Part shown: positions 11,501 through 22,700 of the stretch, one piece after another
How the letters are laid out: every line of letters starts with the position of its first letter
How positions within the stretch are numbered: position 1 is the first letter of the stretch
Assembly (NCBI GenBank): GCA_964023275.1
Contig: OZ029915.1
Coordinates: 39,999,238 to 40,063,237 of the forward strand
Length of the DNA: 64,000 nucleotides
Direction: 5' to 3'
Origin: Norana najaformis
Lineage: Eukaryota > Annelida > Clitellata > Crassiclitellata > Hormogastridae
Made by a program: the position numbers and the translations under genes
Notes under the pieces: model-generated
Told to the model about the DNA's origin: nothing
Database searches by the model: none
What the model saw: the letters and a program-made list of their open reading frames with translations, nothing else

Positions 11501-11724
11501 TCATAAATAATGAATAATTAATATTCCGCCGCGGAATAAGTGCCATGAAAGGGATGAATTGGATTGGTGCAGATTCCAGGTTCTGCAATTTGATTAGTCA
11601 CTTTTCCAGCGCCATGTAAATAATGAATAATATACATATCGATGTTCCCCATGTAAATGGAGAGGTGGTGGTCAAGTCTTCGCGTTAAAGAAAAATGCAA
11701 CGTCAACCGTAAACAAGAGTCGCT

Positions 11725-12170
11725 ATAATCGTAAACGTAATGTCGATATTCGACAAGGTCCAAAGAAATCTAAGTAGCGGGAACCAGTTTTCCACAGGCA
11801 CTCAGTCAAAAAAAATTCCATAGGCATGTGGGGTCAGATTAACTTCCAGGTCAAGATCCAAGGGTCAGGCAGACAGACAGTAAAACCGCCACGTTGTGTG
11901 ATGTTTAGGATTGAAGAGGTAAGAGGAAGAATCAGGATCATAATTGTGGGAGAGGAGTGTTTTCAGTTTTGAGTGAAAGACCTGCGCTTAGATTGCAAGG
12001 GTTGAAATGTTGGTGAGTTGGATCAGATAATTGTTGTAGTTCTTGTCAGAGCTTATCCCAAAGTGGTGGAGCATCCATGGCTATGGAGCGATTTCTAAAT
12101 AATAAGGATGAGGTTACGGATAGGCGGAGAAGTGTTAGGGCGGAAGAGGAGCGAGTTGAACTGAGGGAGT
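11725..12170 (-). mobile_element. LINE (TACGAT-tailed family) 3' end, minus copy
   Basis: The order on the + strand is: degenerate tail ATCGTAAACGTAA, the conserved 3' UTR (GGGAACCAG, ACAGGCACTCAGTCAAAA, CCAGGTCAAGATCC), then the reverse complement of the ORF2 C-terminus (GGCTATGGAGCGATTTC, also seen at 58875). Truncated at its 5' side near 12170. Confidence 0.85.
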
Positions 12171-12399
12171 TTATTCATCGCCATTTAGTAGGTAGGCCTA
12201 CACTTCAGAACTCATTCCAGCGCTGTAGTGGGTTTGCTAAGCCTTATGGTATGCCCGAGCAGTAGACTGTTTTTGTGAGATAAATGTTTACTGCATGAAC
12301 TAATCGTAGGCCTAATCTCAAACTCAGTAATTCTAATTTGCTACTTAAAAGCTAAACGCATAGCACCAGTTTATTCACGAGCGCTGCGTCAAGTCAGTG

Positions 12400-12730
12400 G
12401 GGTTATGATGTCGTGTCAGGAACTAAGTCCGGTTGCCAGAAGATCAGAGAGTGAAGGGGAGAGGAGCTGTTAGGATGGGTAGTGTTTAAGCTGAGAGAAA
12501 TAGATAGGAAGCGGATTCGATGGATCAGAGTTGGATTGCTTGAAAAGGTGAGACTCCAGTTTTGAATGGAATACCTGAGGAGCAATAGAGGGGCTTAAGA
12601 TGGATATTGATGGGTGAACGACGGAACGGACAGAGGAACAGAGAATAAGAGGCTAGTGCTGGGGCGGTAAATGCTCCATGCCATCTAAATAATAAAACAC
12701 GGAATGCTCTGCCACATGGCATTGGCCTGC
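12400..12730 (-). pseudogene. possible further LINE ORF2 C-terminal debris
   Basis: Two overlapping minus-strand frames (12403-12585 and 12525-12722) sit directly behind the LINE fragment and continue its orientation. They resemble the Ser/Pro/Leu-rich tails of LINE ORF2 but I see no diagnostic motif. Could be a diverged relative or chance. Confidence 0.3.
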
Positions 12731-12928
12731 TCAGCCTATGGCAAGGGATTTACACATGAGCCCCTGGGCCAAAGCGCATTCTCAACAGTAAGGACCACCT
12801 GACAGCTACACTTTACCCAGTAACCTTGTCTGCAGGTGCTGTCGCTGCGCTCAGCGGCGCAAGGCACTCTTTAGCCAGAGGTTTAGCACTTGGATGAAAG
12901 TTGTGGAACTCTGGAAGACAGCGATAGT

Positions 12929-13151
12929 GATCGTAATTGTATTCTCGGGATTTCTCCAGCGCCCAAAGAAAACCACGTCACGGGGACCAGCTTATTCACA
13001 GGCGCTCACTCAAAACAAAATTGATAGGCAAAAGGGTTCAGTTCCAGGTTAAGATCCAAAAGTCAGCCAGAGAGAGCGTGGCGGCTTCGGTGGGTGATGT
13101 TTGGGATTGGTGCGGAAATAGAGATAAGAAGAACAGAAGCCAGAAGCGCCG
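12929..13151 (-). mobile_element. LINE (TACGAT-tailed family) 3' end, minus copy
   Basis: Tail ATCGTAATTGTATTC is followed by the family 3' UTR (TTCTCCAGCGCCCAAAG, ACCAGCTTATTCACAGGCGC, TTCAGTTCCAGGTTAAGATC), then GATGTTTGGGATTGG. No coding part is retained. Confidence 0.88.
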
Positions 13152-14006
13152 AAGGCACGAACCCCTGCCCACTACGGGGTCTAGTGGAGCGTTCTAAGCT
13201 GTAGAAGCAAATTGAGCACATTTGGGCTAAATTTTTGTGCTACTTTTAGTAAATATAGTTGACAACCTCAAGATGCCTATATTAACATGCAAAGATCTGA
13301 TAAGCAAACAGAATTCAATACTTTGTAAAATACTGTTAAGATAAAGCTTAGCATGCATGGAATGTTCCTTACAGCAAATAGTTTGTATATTAACATTAAA
13401 GAATATTGTTCAAAATTAGCAAAATATAATGTTTGTGCACAATGCAGCAAATGAATAAAATGCATTAAGACATGAATTTGGATCATTCTAATCGATAATT
13501 TTAAAATCTAAACAAAATCTGTTAACTTTATATTTATAATTTAAATGAACGTGCATGAGTCAAAATTAACAAATAAAACTAATAATTATAATATGATTGA
13601 CCTAATAATTATAATTATGATATGATTGACCTAATTGGTATTGGTAATTTTCGCCTGCACATGGGCGGTAAAAAGCCCTTGAAGTAGTTTGCTCTTTTCG
13701 ATCCTATATGCCTACAAACTGTCATAATTACATATGTATGGTCACAAAACTGGAACATTACTAAAGCAGCGTGACGCTGATACCGCGCCGAGTGGTTCAG
13801 TGTCAAATGGTTTTAAATCGTCCGACCAGTCCCGGGCGGGAAGAGGTACGTTAGGAATAGCCTATGTGTGCCATCTACCCTCCGAGTAGAATAAGCACCG
13901 GGTAGCCATTGGACATACTGCGCGCGACTAGGGAACCATAAGTTAGTGTATTAATCCTTCGGAGTATATACTTCCCCAATATAATATTATGTAGGATGCA
14001 TGAAGT

Positions 14007-14260
14007 CCTTTCACTCAAAACTGAAACATTCCTTTTTCACAGATCATGCTTGATTTCCCTTCTTCCTCTTACAGTATCTCCCTTTCCGCTCCAATCCCAA
14101 ACATCACCCACGCTGTCTCTCTGCGTGACTTTTGGATCTTGTCCTGGAACGAACCCTTTTGCCTTTCGATTTTGTTTTGACTGAGCGCCTGTGAATAAGC
14201 TGATCCCCGTGACGTGGCTTTCTTTGGGCGCTGTCGAAATATCGGGATTACGATTACGAT
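14007..14260 (+). mobile_element. LINE (TACGAT-tailed family) 3' end, plus copy
   Basis: Starts at CCTTTCACTCAAAACTG, near the end of ORF2, passes through the 3' UTR (TTTTGACTGAGCGCCTGTG) and ends with GGGATTACGATTACGAT. Confidence 0.9.
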
Positions 14261-14595
14261 ATGGCAATATTATCGTATGGCCCTCATAGGACCGGCATAT
14301 GATGTCTCTATTGAGGTTGTTATTCACTCGGCTCATACTCAGAGCAGACATGTGTGGAACTATCTCGAGTTCAGTTTAACCTCTTGACACTATCACTAGT
14401 CTAGAAAATCTGCTAGGCCGGAAATAACAAGATCAGAAACTTCATACAGTCTATGAAGGACAAGAGACTGAGTGAACGTGGACCTACGACGGATAAAGCC
14501 TTAGGATGCCGCGGAGTTTGCACGGTGTCAGAGATGTTAATTCATCGCCCTTTCACCTCTGTGACCTCGGTTCAAATCCCGAATCCCCTTTCAGA

Positions 14596-14681
14596 ACTGA
14601 CACCTGCGCCTGTGAATAAGCTGGTTCCCGCTACTTAGCTTTCGTTGGGCGCTTGAGAAATCTCGAGATTACGTTTACGAC
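14596..14681 (+). mobile_element. LINE (TACGAT-tailed family) short 3' end
   Basis: Carries only the last 85 bp: GCGCCTGTGAATAAGCTGG, TTCGTTGGGCGC, CTCGAGATTACGTTTACGA. Confidence 0.85.
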
Positions 14682-14833
14682 ACAGGCGGCATTGTAAGCC
14701 TATTTTGATTATTGTTATTCATTGCCGAAATAAACAGGCCAGGAATTGAGTACGTGAAAACAGTATGGAAAAACACTCTGTATTGTACTATACTCGTATC
14801 CATCGACAAAGCAGTCCTCGTCTTGACATATCT

Positions 14834-15026
14834 ATTGCAGAACCAGTTCCAAATTCCACCCACCGTAGCCGTCTGCCTTCCTGCTTGACTGGCTGTTGGA
14901 TCTTAACCTGGAAAAGAACCCTCTTGCCTATCGATTTTGTTTTGACTGGTAGCCTATGAATAAGCTGGTTCTCGCCACTTAGCTTTCGTTGGGCGCGGTC
15001 GAAATCTCGAGTTTACGAATACGATA
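14834..15026 (+). mobile_element. LINE (TACGAT-tailed family) 3' end, plus copy
   Basis: Contains CACCCACCGTAGCCG, TGCCTATCGATTTTGTTTTG and TTCGTTGGGCGC, with terminal GAGTTTACGAATACGAT. Confidence 0.87.
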
Positions 15027-15899
15027 GATTCACCGAACGGGTGATAGGGTACGCCTAAAATATCGGATCTACACATACTTATCACAACAGTGGTGGTCTT
15101 AGCCGAAGGGGGTCTGCACTCAGGACCCCCCGCCAGGGTGGCCACTGGATGCATTGTCACCTGAGGAAACCCTTCTTAGGCCTACGCCTAGCAATACGGT
15201 CAGCTGAGTTTAAAGGCGTCTTAGTCTACCGCAGAATGTGGACTAAAGTAGTACGCTAAAGTAGGCCAAAGACTACAATAAATGTAAATGAATTTTTTTC
15301 CATTGACAAAAAATGCTCAAAACAATGCTCATCGTTTGCGGGATACAAATATTGAGGGTTCTAAGGTATAACGCCCAATTTGAGAATAAGTGCACTTTGG
15401 TTCATTAATTTCAACAGATTATTGTCAACATCAAACATGGAGCTGCACTTTGAGCTAGAGCCCTATTATTATACTAGGCCTAACATGATACTTAATTCAG
15501 TGTCTGAAGATTGAATTTCCTCTGGGACTGTGCAAATCCAATTAACTTTACCCGATTAACCACGCTCTTAATTATCTTAAGCTACAGGTGAGGTGACTTC
15601 CAGGTCAAACAGCTGAAATTCAAGGAGCATTATACGTCCTTGGCTTAAATTTTGAGACGATAGGCGCACAAAACTGTCAACATAGCATAGCATAAAATAG
15701 AGGAGCAGACAACGTATGAGGACGTGTCACAGCTAAAAGCCATATGATCGGGGTAATTGTATTAGTAAATTTTAAATCCTACAAACTGCAAACTCTGATG
15801 CATTTTATGAGCAAATTCAAGAATCTTATAGCATGATATTGATATATTTTGCAGCAAATCTTATCATTTTACAATTTTAAGCTATCCAATAATGAATGG

Positions 15900-16060
15900 A
15901 ATCGCAATCGTAATTCCGAAATTTCTACAGCGCCCAACGAAAGCCGCGCCGCGGGGACCAGCTTATTCACAGGCACTCAGTCAAAACAAAATCGATAGGC
16001 GAAAAGGGTTCAGTTCCAGGTCAAGATCCGAAATTCAAGCCTAGAAGAGACAGCGTGGGA
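15900..16060 (-). mobile_element. LINE (TACGAT-tailed family) 3' end, minus copy
   Basis: Tail AATCGCAATCGTAATTCC, then TTTCTACAGCGCCCAACG, then AAAACAAAATCGATAGGC, then TCCAGGTCAAGATCC. Truncated after about 160 bp. Confidence 0.88.
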
Positions 16061-16306
16061 CCTGGAACGTTTGCACATTGAAGCCAATATCTTAGACTAC
16101 AACAGGATTAGTAAGGTTGGAGCGAGGGTCGAAACGAATTGATCCGTTTGTTACAATTATTAATCGAAGCCGATCAGCGTTAAGCCGAATATTCCGATCT
16201 GCCCATTGATTCCAATTAATCTATCGGCCCTGTTCATATTAGATAGAAACGATGATACAGGTCAATAAGTCTATAAGTTCTTCACATGGTGTCTTTGGAC
16301 AACCTC

Positions 16307-16396
16307 TCTGACTGACGCAGCGCTCGCGAATAAGCTGGTGCCCTGCGTTTGGCTTTAAAGCATCGCTTTAGAAATTTTCGAGGTTACAATTACTCT
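16307..16396 (+). mobile_element. LINE (TACGAT-tailed family) 3' end, diverged
   Basis: The order of blocks is right (ACTGACGCAGCGC, GAATAAGCTGGTG, AGAAATTTTCGAGGTTACA) but they carry many substitutions, suggesting an older insertion. It lies about 230 bp upstream of the ENOSF1 TATA box. Confidence 0.6.
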
Positions 16397-16531
16397 TCGA
16401 TCAGTATTTTAAAAGTGCAGTCTATCGTCCTTCCTGTCTAGGGTGCGAAGGGCGAGAAGTTCAAATGAGCCAAAGCCAAAAGATTCGAACCCTCAGCTTT
16501 CCTTGTGGCACGTGCAATTATCTGGACGGAC

Positions 16532-16735
16532 TCTGTTTGGGGGCGGTGGCCAATCCTAATCAAGAGCTGGCCGTGCAAATGGATATCGCTGTGTTCAGTT
16601 GGACTAATTTAAACGTAACTCTGACCTGGGCTGGCGATTGGTGCGTCCGTCGAGCACCTATAAATAGGCAATCATTTGATCAGTCAGTCGCCATTTATCT
16701 ACAGTTAAGCATTTTGTTAAAGGTAAATCACCAGA
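16532..16735 (+). promoter_or_regulatory. ENOSF1 core promoter (TATA, CCAAT, GC-rich element)
   Basis: A TATAAATA box at 16659-16666 is preceded by an inverted CCAAT (GATTGGTG, about 16636-16643) and a GC-rich element, TCTGTTTGGGGGCGG, at 16532-16546. Transcription would start near 16690 (TCAGTCAG, initiator-like), giving a 5' UTR of about 45 nt before the ATG at 16736. The same 15-base GC-rich word recurs upstream of the GCNT gene at 36176. Confidence 0.65.
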
Positions 16736-19700
16736 ATGGAAAGGAAGGAAGCTGCTGGATCTGTGACAAGTGTCACATTCAGGGACATACGCTTTCCCAC
16801 CCGACTGGAGAAGGATGGCTCGGATTCAATTGTAAGTATTTAAATTGCGGTGTTTTTATCCGTTCAGTGCACACAGAAGTCTAGAGGTCTCTATTCCAGT
16901 GAGGAATAACCCTTTCCAAGTTTATGCAGTTTTACTTTGGTCCACCTTTTCCAAGTTCTACAACCAAGACTTCCCTTGTATTGTTTAATATTCTCAATAA
17001 ATGAGTGCATTCAGGACAATAATGATTGATAATTATCAGAACACTAAGCTTTTAGAGCCGTTTGCTTGTACACCTTTATTGTGTTTCCTCAGAGACTTTT
17101 CCAAATCTGTAAAACCATGCATGCACTTAGGTTTATTGCACTATCTGGCAGGATGTATCGCTGTGAGCAGCTTTTCTCTAGAAAGAAAACTTTTAAAATA
17201 AAATCAAAGTTACTGTTAACGGATGTACATTTAACTGGAGTATTTTAAATAGCAAAATCAATTGCTGAAGCAGAAGTAGAAATGTATGTAAGCAAAAAAA
17301 ATTTCAGATATCTAACTAGGATTTTAAATATTCAGTGAAGATGTGAATACATGTATGTGGTACTTAATCCTGAGGTAGGCACATGTTTTAGTGATGACAA
17401 AATTGTTTTTTGCCCTCATCCCAATACCTGGAATAATGATTTGGCCCATCATCCAAAAGTTTGGACACCTTAGCTTTAGACCAAGAAAAAACTGTGAAAA
17501 ATCCATGGAGCCTTGGTCTTCATAGTGTATTATTATCAGCTTAGCTGTTGTTAAAAATCTTGTGTTTCATAGTACTGTCGATGTCCTTAAACAATAATGT
17601 GAGTTACTATTTTTATAAATTTTAGAATGACCCAGATTACTCGTGTGTCTACGTAACTGTAACTGCCAGTTCTGGATTACAAGGATATGGCTTAACGTTC
17701 ACAATCGGTCGGGGAAACGAGATCGGTAATGATGCGTTACACACAAAAATAGATTCACTGCTGTTAAAAAGGAATCATTGCTCTACTTTTAGATGTCAGC
17801 AAAACAGACTAGTTCCTAGTTATTGCTAACCACATAAGCACCAGTATGTGTTTGGTTTTGATGTTTGCCAGATAAACACTAAATTCAGTTTTGCAGCTCA
17901 AGATGGGCACGTGACTGAGTTTCAGCTGTTTTACTTAGACTTATACAGTAGTTGTTTACAAATATACTGGTAATTGGTTTGAAACTCAAGATAGGCATAC
18001 CACTAACACCATTCAGTTTTAAATGCTTTATTTAGACACATAATTGCAACTGACATATACTTGCAAACCATTTATTTGGAAGTTTAGCTAAATAGACAGC
18101 GATGTGAATCTGTTTTAGTTTGTGCTGCTGTTAAAGCCTATGGTCGGCTAGTGGTTGGCAGACAGCTAGACGATATTTTTAAGAACTTTGGTGCCTTCTG
18201 GCAAGAACTCGTGCATGAACCCCAGTTGAGATGGGTAAGTAACTGAATTTACGCAGAACTCACACACGGTTTTAATCATAGAAGGCGTTTGCATCAGTTT
18301 TATTTGAAACAAGATTTTTGCTTGAATTAACAGTAACGGGCTCGTGCATTTCTGCTATTGCTGTTGTTTGGTACTGAGATTTTGCGTATTTCTTTTCGTC
18401 TCATGCAAAAATATATGTTATGTGTAGTGTTTTTTTAAATTGAGGACTACATCTGTTTAATTTAGTAATTGCTGTTTGTTAGTTATGACCTGCTTACTGA
18501 GAGGATTGAAGCATACAATCAAAAACTGCAACAATGAACTAATAGAAAATGCTTAATAGTTGGCTTTCCTTAAAATATTTAATTTACATCTTAAGATGCT
18601 GCCTTAACACTTTAACTGTGATTGAACTATTACTGGAAGAATTTTTCTAGAATTTAATTTAGCTTGGTTGTCAAGCTTTTTGTTTCAGGAGAACATTGAT
18701 GATGGTTCTTTACATTATTAGTGAATTTTAGGGTTTTGTGATAACAATTTCAGTCAAGTACCAGATCCACTGCTGTTAAAATAAGTATGCATATAACTGT
18801 TAAATTTTGTTGGAGATGGACTTGCTTGATAGATAAGAATATAAGCACTGATTTCTAGAACTCAGTTGTTTTTGTGAATGTGTCATCAGCTTGGACCCGA
18901 GAAAGGAGTTACTCACTTAGCTCTGGCTGCCATCATAAATGCACTCTGGGATTTGTGGGCACGACTGGAAAATAAGGTAAGTGTTATTAGATTTGATTTT
19001 GCAGTTGTCCCTTAGTTGCTCAGCAGCTAACATCTCAACATTTCCCCCTTGTAATGTGTTTTTGACTCTTGAGATCTGTAAGGATTACGTTGTTGAAGCA
19101 TGAGAAATCTTTTTAGATGCATTCACCTTCAGCAAATGATCAAGCCTTATTGCAGACCAAGACCTATGCTACAGCTCTTGAGCCAAAGACCAAGCAATCC
19201 TGATGACTGATCTGAAAAACACAAGGCCGGTTTCGGCTGTTCTGCGAACTAAAGCTTTTCCTCGATAAAATTCTGTGCAACAATCTGCAATGTCTGAAAC
19301 TGCTTATACGAGGTAGCAGATGTTGGATTGCATTTAGGTAACGTTTCTTCTGGTTTTTTCTCAAAAGTAATTTTTATTAATTGCATTTTTTCTGTTAATT
19401 TTATTTCATTTTACCTATTAAATGAAAATGTATTTATTATTGTTTCAGCCTGTTTGGAAACTACTTGTTGATATGGTAAGTTATACAGTCTGTGACATTT
19501 AAATGTATGTGTTTCATTAGAATCGTTAAATGATTATTACGTTATTAAATATTTCTGTGATTTAAGTGAAGAAATTTTTAAATATGTGACTGGGCTCGAG
19601 AAACACAGTCTGAAAATGTCAAAGCTGAGTTTGATACTGCACTGGTTTGGGCCAAAAATGCTCAATAATTATGTGAATACTACGCTTTTCTATCACAAAT

Positions 19701-22700
19701 ATTAAGAAGTTACAAATATTTAGAGAAGTAGTTCTCTTTGCGGGCTACTTTTGAGAATTCTTGAGTTAAAGTTTATCATAATTATAACCCTAAGTCGCTG
19801 TGCCTAGTGCTCGTAAATATGTATAAGTACAATAAATTGGAGCATATTCACACACCTCTGAGGCTGCCATCAATGAAACCTGCATAAAAAACTGGTTAAC
19901 TTTACAGTATATGAGTTGGTCATTTGCATAATAATTAATCAATGAACATAACTTTAAATTAGGGCACCAAGGAAGTTAGGGCACCAGTTAACTGTTTGTT
20001 GCAGGGCATCGTAATAAGATTAAAAATAAAACTACTTAGCAAAACTCTACACACTAGCTAGCTAACACAGTAATTGATAGCTAACACAGTAAGGAATATG
20101 AATATGCAAAGAACTCATTTGGGCCCATTTTGTGTGTACTTGCCTTCCGAGCACGTTAATTGCAAAGTAATTTTCCGACTTTTTGAGGGTTTTCTCATGC
20201 ACGGTCATATGCTTCTAGGCCTGCACTAATTTCATGATTGTAATTGTAATTGTAATTGTAAACGAACATTTATAAAGCGCCACTTAGGAAACAGTGGCGC
20301 TCCTGACTTGAACAAACAAAAAGGATTTCAGGCGTTTGCGAGACTGGGTAGGAGAGAGACTATGATAAGCAGACTGTATGTGAAGCACCTGAATAGGTGG
20401 AATATTATACTATTTTTGTAGATTTATATGAAGCATGCAGGAACAAATAGCATGTTCATATGCATTTATGAAATGTAATATGTATATGTTTATGTTAATT
20501 GTAGTCTGCAAAGATTCAGACTCATAATATAATATTTAATATGTTTATGTAACCTAGCTGATACTACAGATGTTACTGTGATGGATTTGTGCGTGATTGT
20601 AGTTCAATTGCAGTGTTTAAAAGTTTAAACAATTCGAAAGTTACTCTATGCACTGTAGTTCTTACTTTCGATTGCCTTGCTTAGCAAAATTCACAGCCAA
20701 ATACTTCCTGTGTTTTAGAATGGTTAATTTTTCTTCTTTCAGGACCCTGAACAACTAGTATCAGTTATAGATTTTCGTTATATGTAAGTTTAATTACATA
20801 TATAATATTTTTTGATTAACAGACTTTTCTGCTTTCTGAATGTTCTATGAAATTTTGACACAGCTAATCATAAAATTTGCTCAGTTACTGTAGAAATATG
20901 TGATTAAGAAATTTACTATGGCATTCATAAATTTGTTTCAAAATCAATTTATTATATGAAATATATTTAATTTTTGATGTTTTTAAAATTGAGGATATTC
21001 TGGTATTTTGTAGCACGGATGCTCTCACAAAGGAAGAGGCAATTGGTAAGTTTATCGAACCAATGATTTAGGGTTTGGTTATTACTTTTTCATTACTGTT
21101 CAGTGTGGAAGAAGAATTATTTTAAAATGTATAATAAGTTTTTGCATAACTTTCTTGCATTAAGACCAGATAAAGTTTTTCCTTTTGTTAAAAGTTCGAT
21201 CACGATTTATGTTAGGGTAATCCTTGATTATGAATACCTTCCATGGAATGGCCAGGAGTTTTTTCCCATTATGTCTGTACTTGCAGTTAGATGCTATAAT
21301 TACCTGTTATGTACTCTTAATGTTAAGCAATATGAACAGTTGAAAATTTGTCATATTTGTGTTATTTTAACCAGAAATTCTTAAGAAAGGTCAAGAAGGC
21401 AAAGAAGAAAGAGGTAAGAAAGTATAAATGAATTGGACCCAAACCAAACTTTGGTTTAATTAATTAAGTACTAAAAACGTTACTGCTACTCATTTCTATA
21501 CAGTTTTACTAAATCAGGAGTTTACTTCTATAAAGGAAATTAAAAAACGAGAAGTTAGAATGTTCGCTTTTGGTTTCCTTTACTTAAGGGGCACTGTCAT
21601 GAGTTAAAGGTAGAAAGTTGGTGCAGAAATCAATCATGTTGCATTAATTTAATACATAAATAAACCTCAATAATATGTAAGTTGTTAATTATAATCACAA
21701 ATTTGGAGTATATAAATATATTGTTGAAGAAATTATGATGCATTTTGCGACATAAATGGTTGTATAGCACCTTTTCTGACTGGCTGATATAATAATTTGT
21801 AAACTGCAGAGGCTGCCATTAAAAAATGTGGTTTTCCTGCATATACCACATCTGCTGGGTGGCTTGGATACAGTGACGAGAAAATTGAGAAGGTTTGTCC
21901 AGGCAATCATTTACCTTGTGAAAGCATTGTTTGATTTTACTAGGAGTAACTTAATAGCTGTGGCCGCTTCTTTCAGTTCTAATTACTTGAAGCTTATTGC
22001 ATCATGTAGTTCAGGTTAGATGTAGTTTACATCTGGAAATATGTTTGTATATGCATTTCTTAGAAGGTAATTGTTATCTGTTGCAGCACTGCCTTATTGA
22101 AAGCCTTGGGGTTCATTAACTTCATATGACAGATCTTTTTGTGTAGCTCCTGATGAAATCATTTTTAAAATTCTTTAAAGTAATTAATAGCTGTAGTATT
22201 AAAAATGTTTATATTGAAATGAGGTCTATTCAGTGTATATATCCAATTGTTTGGGAAGCCAGTTTCTTATTGGATTTTAACATTCTATATTAACTGTAAA
22301 GGAATTTTATAGAAACTTATAGCCTCCTGTTTGATTATTTTTAGTTATGTAAGCAAGCTTTGGAAGAAGGATTTACAAGGTTAGAATTTACACTGCAGTA
22401 TTAAGCGTTTTATTTTGTAGTTTCTGCTCTGTCCAATGCTAAAGTTAGGATAAAACGAATAAAATTATGTACAGATTTCTGTGCTGTGCATATTTGTAAA
22501 AATCTTTATGTAATTACACTAACATGTAAATTATCTATGTAATTACACTTATGTATTACATATACATAAGTACAGATAGTTTTATTCTGTTTTTAGATTC
22601 AAGATCAAGGTTGGTCTCGACAGAAAAGAGGATGAGCATCGTGTTGGATTTGTGCGCAAAGTGATCGGAGATGATAAAATCCTGGTAAGATAGGAGACGC

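Noticed and set aside
14500-14590. tRNA-like B box (GGTTCAAATCCC) at about 14570
   Set aside because: No convincing A box or stem; too weak to call.
16465-16884. 139-codon + frame
   Set aside because: Shadow of the ENOSF1 promoter and first exon in another frame; the correct frame starts at 16736 and matches ENOSF1.
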